Positions 1 through 10,099 of a DNA stretch of 64,000 nt are shown here, in pieces. The stretch lies in NCBI RefSeq assembly GCF_030408755.1, contig NZ_CP047209.1, forward strand, positions 930,001-994,000. The letters run 5' to 3'. A model generated the notes under the pieces. It was not told the DNA's origin and searched no databases. It saw only the letters and a list, made by a program, of their open reading frames with translations. The position numbers were made by a program, and so were the translations under genes. Position 1 is the stretch's first letter. Each line of letters starts with the position of its first letter. Origin of the DNA: Corynebacterium felinum. GTDB taxonomy: Bacteria; Actinomycetota; Actinomycetes; Mycobacteriales; Mycobacteriaceae.

Positions 1-666
1 ATCGTCGTGTGCTTTGTATTTCACGCTGATTCCACGTTTATCTAAAGCTGCGGTCAGTCGTGTGACGCGCATACCAACAGGGCCTAAACTTGCGGCGAAT
101 TCTTCTGCCAACGTATCGAGTTCAGAAATATGATTGCGACGTTCGTAGAAGAAGTCGCGTACTTCCTCGTACACCATGGATTGGGATTGAAAGTACGGTT
201 TCTGGGGGTTAGATGTGGGGTAGGTTTCAGATTCTGCAAAATTAGCGAAATCTTCTGTCCCGAGGGTGGGAGGGAGGGGTTTTCCTTCCCGTTGTTGGAT
301 GTGGACAAGAGTGGTCATGTCGGTTAGTGCGCGGGCGAGGTGCACGATTCCGCGGGCAAGGTCGGGGTATCGGGCTGCGAGATCGTGGAGATCTTCAGGG
401 TTGGCGCCGCTTAAGCCTGCTGTGGAAAAGGATTCGTGAAGGTCTGCGACAAAACGGGCGTTTGTTTCGGGGGAGAAGTAGGTGGAGTTGAGGGAAAAAG
501 CCTTGCTGAGGTTGGAAATTGCGGTGGTGGTGAGTGGGCGTTGGTCGTTTTCGAGTTGGTTGAGGTAGCTGGTTGAAAGGTTTGCTGCGCGCGCCATTGC
601 GTGTTGTGTGAGCCCGAGGTTGCGGCGAAGTGTCCGAATTTTCGCCCCCGCATAAATCTTTTCCAT
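1..666 (-). CDS. prpR: PrpR/RamB-family transcriptional regulator, C-terminus cut by window edge
   Basis: This frame stays open from 666 to the window edge (222 codons visible), so the 3' end lies outside. The N-terminus holds an XRE-type helix-turn-helix at about residues 6-60, with the core LGLTQHAMARAANLSTSYLN followed by QLENDQRPLT. The rest fits the start of the short-chain acyl regulator family (RamB, PrpR), whose larger C-terminal part would be off the edge. The gene is divergent from prpDBC, the arrangement known for the activator PrpR of the corynebacterial methylcitrate genes, and this supports prpR over ramB. The start is the ATG at 666; an in-frame ATG at 675 is possible, and neither has a clear ribosome binding site. 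Family assignment is firm; the choice of prpR over a paralogue is inference from position. Confidence 0.85.
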   Translation of the reverse strand, partial: MEKIYAGAKIRTLRRNLGLTQHAMARAANLSTSYLNQLENDQRPLTTTAISNLSKAFSLNSTYFSPETNARFVADLHESFSTAGLSGANPEDLHDLAARYPDLARGIVHLARALTDMTTLVHIQQREGKPLPPTLGTEDFANFAESETYPTSNPQKPYFQSQSMVYEEVRDFFYERRNHISELDTLAEEFAASLGPVGMRVTRLTAALDKRGISVKYKAHDD

Positions 667-675
667 GGCCTCCAT

Positions 676-1155
676 TGTGCCGTGAAAACATGACCCACGT
701 CGCATTTTTGCATTATTTGCAGATGCGAAGAAAAAGGACACTAATTTTTGCAAGATTTTTCCCTGTTGCCACCTGCCCCGAAGCGCTACCGTAGTGATTA
801 ATCAATTTTTGATTACTACCCACGAAAGTGGGTGGGAGGGTCGTGAGTGTCAATTCCTGAACAATCCCCATTTATTCCCCTCGTGCATCTTTAAGAAAGT
901 TCCTTGAACGTCTCTTACAACCTCTTACACTTTGCCATCGCGCAGCCATCAGCATTCGCACGCTGTTGCGCTAGGTCAAGGCCAGACGTCACGCAGAGAC
1001 AATCACGAAACTGCCAAGTGCACACACAGAGTGTGGGAAAGATTCAGGGATAAAGGCGCATTACGGCCCGTTGATGCCCCATTAAGATCCCACAACCGGA
1101 TTGTTCACAACCGCAGGTGGGGGTTCATACAAAGGAGTGACAGGTACTAAAGATT
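676..1155. other. 480-bp divergent intergenic region prpR/prpD
   Basis: No gene is supported here. Besides the TTTGCA motifs it contains a short hairpin CCCACGAAAGTGGG at about 819-832. An AAAGGAG at 1131-1137 lies too far (18 nt) from the prpD ATG to be ideal. The region should hold both promoters and the regulator sites. Confidence 0.5.
707..753. promoter_or_regulatory. Three TTTGCA motifs, candidate PrpR/RamB operators
   Basis: TTTGCA occurs at 707-712, 716-721 and 747-752 (the last as TTTGCAA), just upstream of the regulator start. Published operators of RamB and of mycobacterial PrpR have a TTTGCAAA-type core, so these are candidate autoregulatory or activating sites. The assignment rests on motif likeness only. 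Confidence 0.4.
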
Positions 1156-2655
1156 ATGGAAAATCATGTAGTAAAAACACGTCGTTCAGCAGAAGAGTTT
1201 CCCCGCGAGGAACACCTTGCTTTCTTAATCGCCCAGGTTGCGGCTGACCCTGTTGCAGTTCCTGAAGACACCAAGGAGATGATCCTCAACCGCATTATTG
1301 ATAATGCTGCGGTGTCGGCGGCCTCTGTGCTTCGCCGTCCCGTGACTGTTGCGCGTCGTCAGGCCGAAGCGCATAAGGTGAGCACCGGGGGTGCAAAGGT
1401 CTTCGGCATTGAAGGAAATTACTCTGCTGAGTGGGCTGCTTTTGCCAATGGTGTTGCCGTGCGCGAGTTGGACTTCCACGATACTTTCCTCGCCGCTGAC
1501 TACTCTCACCCAGGTGATAACATCCCAGCTATTCTTGCTGCAGCGCAGCATAAGAAGGTGTCCGGCACGGATCTGATCCGCGGTTTGGCTACCGGCTATG
1601 AAATTCAGGTGGATTTGGTGCGTGGCATGTGCCTGCACGAGTTCAAGATCGACCATGTGGCTCATCTGGGCCCTTCCGTAGCGGCTGGTTTGGGCACCAT
1701 GCTGAAGTTGCCGGTTGATGTGATTTATCAGGCTATTGGCCAGGCATTGCACACTACGACTGCAACCCGCCAGTCCCGCAAGGGCGAGATTTCTTCGTGG
1801 AAGGCTTTCGCACCGGCGTTTGCGGGCAAGATGGGTATCGAGGCAGTTGACCGCGCGATGCGTGGCGAGGGCGCACCATCCCCGATTTGGGAAGGCGAAG
1901 ATGGTGTAATCGCGTGGCTTTTGGGTGGTCCGGATCGCGAATATATTATTCCGCTGCCTGCCCAAGGTGAGCCGAAGCGCGCAATTCTGGATACGTTTAC
2001 TAAGGAGCATTCCGCGGAGTACCAGTCCCAAGCACCGATTGATCTCGCGCGCCGCATGCGGGAGAAGATTTCCGATCTTTCCCAGGTGGAGGAGATTGTT
2101 CTGCACACCTCGCACCACACCCATTATGTGATTGGTACTGGTTCGAACGATCCCCAGAAGTTCGATCCGAAGGCGTCGCGTGAGACGCTTGACCACTCCA
2201 TCATGTACATCTTTGCCGTGGCTTTGGAGGATGGTACCTGGCACCACGAGCATTCCTACGCCCCAGAGCGCGCTAATCGCCCTGAGACGATCGAGTTGTG
2301 GCACAAGATTAGTACGGTGGAGGACCCAGAGTGGACTCGCCGCTACCATGCTGAAGATCCGAACGAGAAGGCCTTTGGTTGCCGCGCTGAGGTGCGCATG
2401 AAGGACGGCACTGTAATCGTTGATGAGCTTGCGATTGCGGATGCTCATCCGCTGGGAGCTCGCCCCTTTGCCCGCCCGCAGTACGAGGAGAAGTTCCGCA
2501 CGTTGGCTGAGGGTGTGGTGACGAAGGCTGAGCAGGATCGTTTCCTCAAGGCTGTTGACAATATTGAACGCTTGGATGATTTAGGCGAGCTCAACATTGT
2601 GCTTGAAGCGGATGTGCTGGCTAAGGCTCCTTCCACACCTGAGGGGCTGCTGTGA
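1156..2655 (+). CDS. prpD: 2-methylcitrate dehydratase PrpD
   Basis: A 499-residue MmgE/PrpD-family protein. It dehydrates 2-methylcitrate to 2-methyl-cis-aconitate in the cytosolic methylcitrate cycle that oxidises propionyl-CoA to pyruvate and succinate. The conserved early block [15 protein letters not shown] is present, followed by [20 protein letters not shown], the strongly conserved family region, and the length is full. It is the first gene of a tight operon: its stop codon overlaps the prpB start by 4 nt. The ATG at 1156 matches the family N-terminus; the nearest Shine-Dalgarno is about 18 nt upstream, so translation signals are not textbook. Confidence 0.95.
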   Translation: MENHVVKTRRSAEEFPREEHLAFLIAQVAADPVAVPEDTKEMILNRIIDNAAVSAASVLRRPVTVARRQAEAHKVSTGGAKVFGIEGNYSAEWAAFANGVAVRELDFHDTFLAADYSHPGDNIPAILAAAQHKKVSGTDLIRGLATGYEIQVDLVRGMCLHEFKIDHVAHLGPSVAAGLGTMLKLPVDVIYQAIGQALHTTTATRQSRKGEISSWKAFAPAFAGKMGIEAVDRAMRGEGAPSPIWEGEDGVIAWLLGGPDREYIIPLPAQGEPKRAILDTFTKEHSAEYQSQAPIDLARRMREKISDLSQVEEIVLHTSHHTHYVIGTGSNDPQKFDPKASRETLDHSIMYIFAVALEDGTWHHEHSYAPERANRPETIELWHKISTVEDPEWTRRYHAEDPNEKAFGCRAEVRMKDGTVIVDELAIADAHPLGARPFARPQYEEKFRTLAEGVVTKAEQDRFLKAVDNIERLDDLGELNIVLEADVLAKAPSTPEGLL

Positions 2656-3554
2656 GTGTCTTTAGTACTGTCGCCCCAGCACGGCGTCGACACGCTTTCC
2701 GCGAAGCGCTTGCGGCGCAGAAGATCTGCCGCATCCCCGGTGCGTTTTCCCCGCTTGTAGCGCGCGCGATTGAGCAGAAGGGTTTTGAGGGGGTGTATAT
2801 CTCGGGCGCTGTGGTTGCTGCTGATCTTGCTTTGCCGGACATTGGTTTGACCACGTTGACTGAGGTTGCACACCGTACCCATCAGATTGCGCGGGTGACG
2901 AATCTGCCTGTGCTTGTCGACGCCGATACTGGCTTCGGCGAACCGATGTCCGCTGCCCGCACCATCGTGGAATTGGAGGCGGCTGGCGCCGCCGGGTGCC
3001 ACTTGGAGGATCAGGTGAATCCGAAGCGCTGTGGGCATTTGGATGGCAAGGCTGTGGTGCCTGCTGATGAGATGATTCGCCGGATTGGTGCTGCGGTGTC
3101 TGCGCGTCAGGATGAGAATTTTGTGATCTGTGCGCGTACGGACGCTGCTGGTATTGAGGGGATTGATGCGGCGATTGAGCGTGCGAAGGCCTATGCGGAT
3201 GCGGGCGCGGATGTGATTTTCACCGAGGCGTTGAAAGACGCCGACGATTTTAAGAAGTTCCGCGATGCGGTGGATACCCCGCTGCTGGCGAATATGACGG
3301 AGTTTGGCAAGTCTGAGCTGCTGTCTGCGTCGCAGTTGGAGTCGATTGGCTATAACGCGGTGATTTATCCGGTGACAACCTTGCGTATTGCGATGGGCCA
3401 GGTGGAAAACGCTTTAGATGATATCGCAGAAACCGGCACTCAGGTTGAGTGGCTCGATCGTATGCAGCATCGTGCGCGGCTGTATGAGTTGCTTCGCTAT
3501 GAGGATTTCAATGTCTTTGACCAAAAATTGTTCACATACTCGAAGGAGAGTTAA
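2652..3554 (+). CDS. prpB: 2-methylisocitrate lyase PrpB
   Basis: A 300-residue member of the isocitrate lyase/PEP mutase superfamily. It cleaves 2-methylisocitrate to pyruvate and succinate, the last step of the methylcitrate cycle. Visible hallmarks are the VDADTGFGE metal-binding segment, [16 protein letters not shown] with the catalytic-loop Cys in the KRCGH signature, and RTDA. It starts with GTG inside the prpD stop region (4-nt overlap), indicating translational coupling, and prpC follows after 5 nt. Confidence 0.96.
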   Translation: MSVFSTVAPARRRHAFREALAAQKICRIPGAFSPLVARAIEQKGFEGVYISGAVVAADLALPDIGLTTLTEVAHRTHQIARVTNLPVLVDADTGFGEPMSAARTIVELEAAGAAGCHLEDQVNPKRCGHLDGKAVVPADEMIRRIGAAVSARQDENFVICARTDAAGIEGIDAAIERAKAYADAGADVIFTEALKDADDFKKFRDAVDTPLLANMTEFGKSELLSASQLESIGYNAVIYPVTTLRIAMGQVENALDDIAETGTQVEWLDRMQHRARLYELLRYEDFNVFDQKLFTYSKES

Positions 3555-3559
3555 TTTCT

Positions 3560-4696
3560 ATGTCTGATACTCAAGCACCCGAGATTCGTAAAGGTTTGAA
3601 TGGTGTTGTTGTTGACTACACCGCTATTTCGAAGGTTGTTCCGGAGACCAACTCGCTGACCTATCGCGGGTATCCGGTTCAGGAGCTGGCCCGCTACTGC
3701 TCGTTTGAGGAGGTTGCGTACCTGCTGTGGAACGGGGAGCTTCCGAGCCCTGATGAGCTGCGTCGTTTCTCGATTCGTGAGAAGGCGTTGCGTCGTATCG
3801 ACCGTGGCCTGATTGATCTGGTGCGTTCCATGCCGTTGAGCTGCCACCCGATGGATGTGCTGCGTTCGGCAGTGTCCTATATCGGTGCCCAGGACCCTGA
3901 GGCGTATACGAAGGATTCGGATCATATTCGTCGTTCCTCTCTTGAGCTGATGGCGAAGCTGCCGACGATTGTGGCCTTGGATATTCGTCGTCGTCGCGGT
4001 TTGGATTTCATTGAGCCTTCCACCAAGAAGGGCTTCTCGGAAAACTTCCTCGACATGGTCTTCGGTGAGGGTGTGTGTGATCGTGCGGATGTGGAGGCTT
4101 TTGATAAGTCGATGATTCTGTACGCGGAGCACTCCTTTAATGCCTCAACGTTTACTGCGCGTGTGGTTTCCTCCACGATGAGTGACACGTATTCGGCGGT
4201 GACTGCTGCAATTGGTGCGCTGAAGGGACCACTGCACGGTGGTGCGAACGAGGCAGTGATGCACACCATGTTGGAGATTGATGATCCAAAGAAGGCTCGT
4301 GAGTGGGTAAATAATTCCCTTGATAATAAGAATTTGATCATGGGCTTTGGCCACCGCGTGTACAAGAAGGGTGATTCCCGCGTTCCTACTATGGAGGCTG
4401 CATTCCGTGAGCTTGCAGTCAAGCATGACGGTGAGAAGTGGGTGAAGATGTACGAGGAAATGGCTGCGGCTATGGATGAGCGTACCGGCATTAAGCCAAA
4501 CCTTGATTTCCCTTCTGGTCCTGCCTATCACTTGCTCGGCTTTGATGTGGAGTTCTTCACGCCACTGTTTGTGATGGCGCGTATTACCGGTTGGACTGCG
4601 CATATCGTTGAGCAGAATGAGTCGAATGCGTTGATCCGTCCGCTGTCTGCCTATAACGGTCAGGAACAGCGAAAGGTCCCTGCAAGCGTGGATTAG
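3560..4696 (+). CDS. prpC: 2-methylcitrate synthase PrpC
   Basis: A 378-residue type II citrate-synthase-fold enzyme that condenses propionyl-CoA with oxaloacetate. Catalytic segments are visible: LHGGANE (substrate His) and MGFGHRVYKKGDSR (second His), with a conserved Asp region near the C-terminus (NLDFPSGPAYHLLG). The strong site GAAGGAG lies before the ATG. Operon position after prpD and prpB identifies it as methylcitrate rather than house-keeping citrate synthase. A terminator hairpin follows at 4826-4873. Confidence 0.95.
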   Translation: MSDTQAPEIRKGLNGVVVDYTAISKVVPETNSLTYRGYPVQELARYCSFEEVAYLLWNGELPSPDELRRFSIREKALRRIDRGLIDLVRSMPLSCHPMDVLRSAVSYIGAQDPEAYTKDSDHIRRSSLELMAKLPTIVALDIRRRRGLDFIEPSTKKGFSENFLDMVFGEGVCDRADVEAFDKSMILYAEHSFNASTFTARVVSSTMSDTYSAVTAAIGALKGPLHGGANEAVMHTMLEIDDPKKAREWVNNSLDNKNLIMGFGHRVYKKGDSRVPTMEAAFRELAVKHDGEKWVKMYEEMAAAMDERTGIKPNLDFPSGPAYHLLGFDVEFFTPLFVMARITGWTAHIVEQNESNALIRPLSAYNGQEQRKVPASVD

Positions 4697-4825
4697 TCTG
4701 CTGCTGTATGCCTTCCTTTCCCTCATGTCTTGTGGTTTCCCAGGTAGCGTGGGTGCGTGGTGATTGTTACGCTGCATATCCGCGTCACCTCCCTGGGCGT
4801 GATCGCTAGGGAGGGGAGGGAAGAA

Positions 4826-4873
4826 GGTGTGAGGTTGACGATTGTGTGTATGCGTCTGTGCCTCACACCTTTT
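4826..4873 (+). terminator. Rho-independent terminator after prpC
   Basis: GGTGTGAGG (4826-4834) pairs with CCTCACACC (4861-4869) and is followed by TTTT. A second stem, CCTCCCT/AGGGAGG, lies just upstream at about 4789-4817. Together they would end the prpDBC transcript. Confidence 0.7.
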
Positions 4874-5034
4874 AGTGTGTGCCCAGCCACACAATGACAC
4901 TTATGTAATTTAAAGCTTTTTCTTGGCTTTAAATGACAATGTTTCCGGCAACACACTACCCCTGAGCAGCCCTTTTACTGGGTGGGCGGCATATGTCCAC
5001 TGTGCGCCTTTTCTCAGTTGTCGGCGATTTCTTC

Positions 5035-5040
5035 TACTAT
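5035..5040 (+). promoter_or_regulatory. -10 hexamer TACTAT, probable leaderless mazG promoter
   Basis: TACTAT ends 7 nt before the ATG at 5048, the spacing expected if transcription starts at the start codon. No Shine-Dalgarno precedes this ATG. This decides the preferred mazG start over longer in-frame options (ATG 5039, GTG 4982). Confidence 0.5.
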
Positions 5041-5047
5041 GAAACGC

Positions 5048-5659
5048 ATGTGGACTTCCTCCGATACCGTACTACTCCTCGACCCCCGCTGGCCCACCAT
5101 GCTCCCGTTTGAGCTCGTCGCCCAAATCGCGGGGGAAATCCACTTCACCGACGAAGTCCCTATCACTGTGCGCTGGAATTTCGGCGATATCGTCTCCCCA
5201 GGCCATGCGCGCTGGCTAGTGAGCACCCAACAATTCCACGAAGAAGTACAAAAAGCTCTCACCAGCGGCGCCACCCTCATCGAGGTCCCTTCGCGTGCCG
5301 ACGCCGTGGGGCAGGCCGTTGCTACCATGCAACGCGCTCTCCAGCTCGGGGAATGGGAACGTACCCAAACTCATGCTTCTCTGATCCCTTATATGGAAGA
5401 AGAAGCAACCGAACTGATCGAAGCAATTATTGATGGCGCCAGCGATGAGCACCTGTGTTCCGAACTAGGCGATGTGTTACTCCAAATCCTCTTCCATGCG
5501 GAAATCGCGGCGCGCCGGGGCAGTTTTGATTTTTCCGATGTTGCTTTGAGTTTTGTCAATAAGATGAAAAAGCGCTCCCCCTACTTGTTCGATGGCACGG
5601 ATGAAATGGTGGAGATTGAGCGCCAAGAGCTGCTGTGGCAGCAAGGTAAACACTCATAA
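5048..5659 (+). CDS. mazG: MazG-family nucleoside triphosphate pyrophosphohydrolase
   Basis: About 203 residues. The C-terminal half is a MazG NTP pyrophosphohydrolase domain: EEEATELIEAI and ELGDVLLQILFHAEIA carry the acidic metal-binding residues (EExxE and ExxD), followed by VNKMKKRSPYLF. Such enzymes hydrolyse NTPs, including damaged nucleotides, to NMP and PPi. The N-terminal half is the variable actinobacterial extension. Its place directly before an LpqU-like transglycosylase and eno is the same as in mycobacteria. The start is uncertain: ATG 5048 is favoured by the -10 at 5035, while ATG 5039 would add three residues. Confidence 0.9.
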   Translation: MWTSSDTVLLLDPRWPTMLPFELVAQIAGEIHFTDEVPITVRWNFGDIVSPGHARWLVSTQQFHEEVQKALTSGATLIEVPSRADAVGQAVATMQRALQLGEWERTQTHASLIPYMEEEATELIEAIIDGASDEHLCSELGDVLLQILFHAEIAARRGSFDFSDVALSFVNKMKKRSPYLFDGTDEMVEIERQELLWQQGKHS

Positions 5660-5785
5660 GCTCTCGTGCATTGAGTGGGTAGCAACTGCCCAGTTGGATG
5701 GTCTCAGCAGTTACATCCTCATCTCAGGCGTGGTGGGTCCTGTCGGTATGTGAATTGCGGCTGAGAATCCATAGTAGGAAAATAT

Positions 5786-5859
5786 CAGTTAGAGATAGAG
5801 TATGTGCTACCCACAAAACCGCAGGTCAATTTCTGCCTACTGTGCTGAAACTCTAAGTG
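5786..5859. repeat. 74-nt dispersed structured repeat, copy A
   Basis: This 74-nt unit matches 63752-63825 at 66 of 74 positions with no gaps. It begins CAGTTAGAG and ends CTCTAAGTG, which pair at 8 of 9 positions, and it contains an inner hairpin GCAG-N8-CTGC. Similarity continues weakly beyond both ends (GGAAAATAT before, AAGTGTTA and a TGATAGGT-like segment after). It lies in the gene-free interval between mazG and the transglycosylase gene. It could be a miniature mobile element, an RNA or a protein-binding repeat. Confidence 0.75.
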
Positions 5860-6079
5860 TTATTGTGAATAAATCTGCCCCATAGTAATAGGTTGGCTAT
5901 TTGGGGGGATTTTCTCGTGGTCTCGACTGCTTTTCCCCTGCCGGGTCAGGTCTTGGGGGATGGCTACTGTGGGGCGAGTGTGAGGGTGTGGTGGCTGTGG
6001 TATGGGGCTTAGGTGGTGTGGTGGGGGAGGTTTGGCTTGGTGTGGATAGTGTGACTAACTGTTGTGGGGAAGGTTTGGG

Positions 6080-6085
6080 TACAAT
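6080..6085 (+). promoter_or_regulatory. -10 hexamer TACAAT, leaderless promoter of transglycosylase gene
   Basis: TACAAT is followed by exactly 8 nt and then the ATG at 6094. There is no ribosome binding site, so the transcript probably begins at or next to the start codon. Confidence 0.6.
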
Positions 6086-6093
6086 TCCTCGTC

Positions 6094-6879
6094 ATGGGTC
6101 AAGGCTTACGCAAGGCAGCAGGATGTGGATTGGGAGTAATTCTCGCAGTCATTCTCGTCGTATCCTTCGTGGGGTGGAGCTTGTCCTTCCTTGAAGGGGG
6201 TGCGCCGATTAAGCAGTTGCAACCTATTCCTGAAGATGTTCCTCCGGCGCGTGGTGAAATCGTCGCACCTATCGATGTTCACGCACCAGGGCGTACCAGT
6301 GACAAACTCCAGTTCTGGGCTGATCCTATTGCCGCTGATACCGGTATTTCTTCAGCTGCGGTTCGGGCCTATGCCAATGCGGAGTTGATTGCTAAGGATG
6401 CATGGCCGGAGTGCAATATTGCGTGGACCACGCTTGCGGGTATTGGGTATGTGGAAACGCGCCACGGTACCTATTCCGGTGAGTTATTCAATGCCCGTTC
6501 CATTGACGAAAATGGGTTTATTCATCCTCCGATCGTTGGTATTGCGCTTGATGGTTCCCCGGGTTTTGCGCTGATTCGCGATACTGATGGTGGGAAGTTG
6601 GATGGGGATACTGAATTTGATCGGGCAGTAGGTCCCATGCAGTTCATTCCTACTAGTTGGGCGAAGTATGGGCGGGATGCCAATGGGGATGGGCGCGCAG
6701 ATCCGAATCAAATTGACGATGCTGCTCTATCGGCAGCCAATCTGTTGTGTAGTCGTGGGGATATGTCCACTCCGGAAGGTTGGACGGCGGCTATTCGTGC
6801 CTATAACAACTCGCAAGAGTATGTGCTGAAGGTGCGAAATGCGGCGGCTTCCTATGCTCTTCGCCAGCCTGCTGTGTGA
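6094..6879 (+). CDS. LpqU-like murein lytic transglycosylase
   Basis: A 261-residue secreted or membrane-anchored peptidoglycan lytic transglycosylase. One hydrophobic segment (GVILAVILVVSFVGWSLSFL) near the N-terminus acts as signal or anchor. The catalytic domain contains AGIGYVETRHGTYSG with the catalytic Glu, then AVGPMQFIPTSWAKYGRD and NGDGRADPNQIDDAALSAA, typical of the MltB-type family. In mycobacteria LpqU occupies the same place before eno; here no lipobox Cys is placed clearly enough to call a lipoprotein. The ATG at 6094 is chosen because a -10 TACAAT ends 8 nt before it; a GTG at 6064 would lie upstream of that promoter. Confidence 0.88.
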   Translation: MGQGLRKAAGCGLGVILAVILVVSFVGWSLSFLEGGAPIKQLQPIPEDVPPARGEIVAPIDVHAPGRTSDKLQFWADPIAADTGISSAAVRAYANAELIAKDAWPECNIAWTTLAGIGYVETRHGTYSGELFNARSIDENGFIHPPIVGIALDGSPGFALIRDTDGGKLDGDTEFDRAVGPMQFIPTSWAKYGRDANGDGRADPNQIDDAALSAANLLCSRGDMSTPEGWTAAIRAYNNSQEYVLKVRNAAASYALRQPAV

Positions 6880-8557
<1,678 letters not shown>

Positions 8558-8614
8558 ATGAACGTAAGTTAGTGGCCTGCATCTTAAGGCCGCTTATACT
8601 TGCAGCTTTTGTTG

Positions 8615-8684
8615 AAGGCGCACCGTGGGGTGAGTGTCGACGCGTGTTTTCATGCGGTGGCACTTCCCTGCTAAGGTGCGCCTT
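8615..8684. terminator. Large inverted repeat after eno
   Basis: AAGGCGCACC (8615-8624) pairs with GGTGCGCCTT (8675-8684), followed by TG. The loop is about 50 nt, so it is only a tentative terminator. Confidence 0.4.
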
Positions 8685-8836
8685 TGTGCTGTATGTGACT
8701 ACTTGCGGAAACGAGAAGGGGGGGCGTTTGTGGTGGAATTGTGCTTGAGGTTTGGGGGCGATGAGTGTCACTTTTTGCTGACTCGCCTGAAACTTGGCGC
8801 GGTGAAGGGGGATTCGTTGTTAGAATGAGGAATTCT

Positions 8837-9376
8837 ATGGCACGGATGAAACGGGCGGTTCCTATTGCAGGCCGCGAAAAGCAGCGTCGGACCCCAGTGG
8901 TGAAGGCTCCGACGTTGAAGTTGAGTGCGCCGTCCATCTTCGTGATTTTCCTGGCGGTGATCGCAGTTTTGGTGATGATCATCGTGCCTTTGCGTAACTA
9001 TATGGAGCAGCGTAGCGAGATCACGCGGTTGAATGCATCGATTGCGCAGTTGACCGAGCGTAAAGATCGCATGCAGCTTGAAATTGAGAAGTATCAGTCT
9101 GATGAGTATGTGCGTGAGCAAGCACGTATTCGTCTGGGTGTGATTGAACCCGGTGAAATTGCGTTTCGTGTTGTTGATCCCGGTTTGGAAAACTCGCGCC
9201 AGACTGCAGAATCTCTCACTGAGTCTGCAAAGCAATTGAGTTGGTATGAAAAATTGTGGGATTCAGTGTCGGTTCTTCCTGAGGTTGAGGAGGAAGAAAT
9301 CCCTGATACGCATATGCCTTTAGCGCCTGATGCCAACCCTGCTGCTGAGGATATCCCGGCACCTGGGGCCCAGTAG
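8837..9376 (+). CDS. FtsB/DivIC-family septum formation initiator
   Basis: About 179 residues. A short cytoplasmic N-terminus is followed by one membrane segment (SIFVIFLAVIAVLVMIIV) and a coiled coil (about residues 60-95, with MEQRSEITRLNASIAQLTER), then YVREQARIRLGVIEPGEI, the conserved end of the DivIC/FtsB domain. The C-terminal tail is acidic and proline-rich. Proteins of this family join FtsL and FtsQ in the divisome. It is located after eno, as in other actinobacteria. The start is uncertain: ATG 8837 has GAGGAA just before it, and TAGAAT at 8821-8826 is a probable -10; ATG 8825 is in frame. Confidence 0.88.
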   Translation: MARMKRAVPIAGREKQRRTPVVKAPTLKLSAPSIFVIFLAVIAVLVMIIVPLRNYMEQRSEITRLNASIAQLTERKDRMQLEIEKYQSDEYVREQARIRLGVIEPGEIAFRVVDPGLENSRQTAESLTESAKQLSWYEKLWDSVSVLPEVEEEEIPDTHMPLAPDANPAAEDIPAPGAQ

Positions 9377-9440
9377 TGTGCCCAAGGTGTGCGGGGGTTG
9401 GTGGGTTTGTGTGGTCTGGGGTGTTTGTTCGACCATGGGC

Positions 9441-9446
9441 TAGAAT
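9441..9446 (+). promoter_or_regulatory. -10 hexamer TAGAAT, leaderless promoter of DUF501 gene
   Basis: TAGAAT is followed by exactly 8 nt and the ATG at 9455. No Shine-Dalgarno is present. Confidence 0.65.
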
Positions 9447-9454
9447 GACAACCC

Positions 9455-10015
9455 ATGAGCGTAACTGATGCAGATCGTGCTGCGGTAGCCCAGCAGCTGG
9501 GCCGTGAGCCCCGTGGTGTGTTGGAGATTTCCTACCGGTGCCCAGACGGTGCCCCTGGTGTTGTGATGACCGCACCGCGGTTGGATGATGGTACTCCTTT
9601 CCCCACGTTGTACTACTTGACGGACCCTCGCTTGACTGCGGAGGCGTCGCGTCTGGAGGTTGCGCATGTGATGCGGTGGATGACAGCGCGTTTGCAGGAG
9701 GATGAGGATTTGGCTAAGGATTACTTGGCTGCCCATGAGTATTTCTTGGCTAAGCGTAATGCGCTGGGTGATTTGGGTACTGATTTCTCCGGTGGCGGGA
9801 TGCCTGATCGTGTCAAGTGTTTGCATGTGCTGATTGCGTATGCTCTTGCTGAGGGGCCTGATCATTTCCGTTTGGGTACTGAGGCTGTTGCGTTGGCGGC
9901 AGAGCATGGTCGCTTGCGTGGTACTGCAGTCCCCATGGACTGGCCAACGTGTGCTGAATTGGGCATTGATATCGATCAGTTTGATTTCAGTCATGCTGAA
10001 GTTCCGGGTTCTTAA
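9455..10015 (+). CDS. DUF501-family protein
   Basis: A 186-residue protein of the actinobacterial DUF501 family, which usually sits between divIC and ppx as here. Recognisable blocks are LGREPRGVLEISYRCPDGAPGV cut in two parts, FPTLYYLTDPRL, SRLEVAHVMRWM, and the C-terminal PDRVKCLHVLIAYALAEG segment with Cys and His that could bind metal. No enzymatic role is established for the family. A leaderless promoter precedes it. Confidence 0.88.
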   Translation: MSVTDADRAAVAQQLGREPRGVLEISYRCPDGAPGVVMTAPRLDDGTPFPTLYYLTDPRLTAEASRLEVAHVMRWMTARLQEDEDLAKDYLAAHEYFLAKRNALGDLGTDFSGGGMPDRVKCLHVLIAYALAEGPDHFRLGTEAVALAAEHGRLRGTAVPMDWPTCAELGIDIDQFDFSHAEVPGS

Positions 10016-10099
10016 AAAAACTGTCGTTGTTGTTTTCCCGCCGCTGTGAGTCACTGGTTTGTGGTTGCGGTGGTTTGTACAGAGAGTGTTTGTAAAGTT

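Larger units (their letters stand above)
5660..6093. other. 434-bp gene-free region between mazG and the transglycosylase
   Basis: It holds repeat copy A (5786-5859) and a G/T-rich stretch (about 5895-6060) without a supported gene. The promoter of the next gene is at its right end. Confidence 0.6.

Noticed and set aside
932..1150. 72-codon plus-strand frame in the prpR/prpD gap
   Set aside because: Composition is Arg/His-rich and random-like, no ribosome binding site, and the region should be promoter DNA.
1225..2448. Long minus-strand frame of 407 codons across prpD
   Set aside because: It is antisense to a clear prpD gene, has no family features, and arises from the codon bias of the true frame.
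4982..5047. N-terminal extension of MazG from GTG 4982
   Set aside because: It would include the probable -10 TACTAT (5035-5040) within the coding region and has no ribosome binding site.
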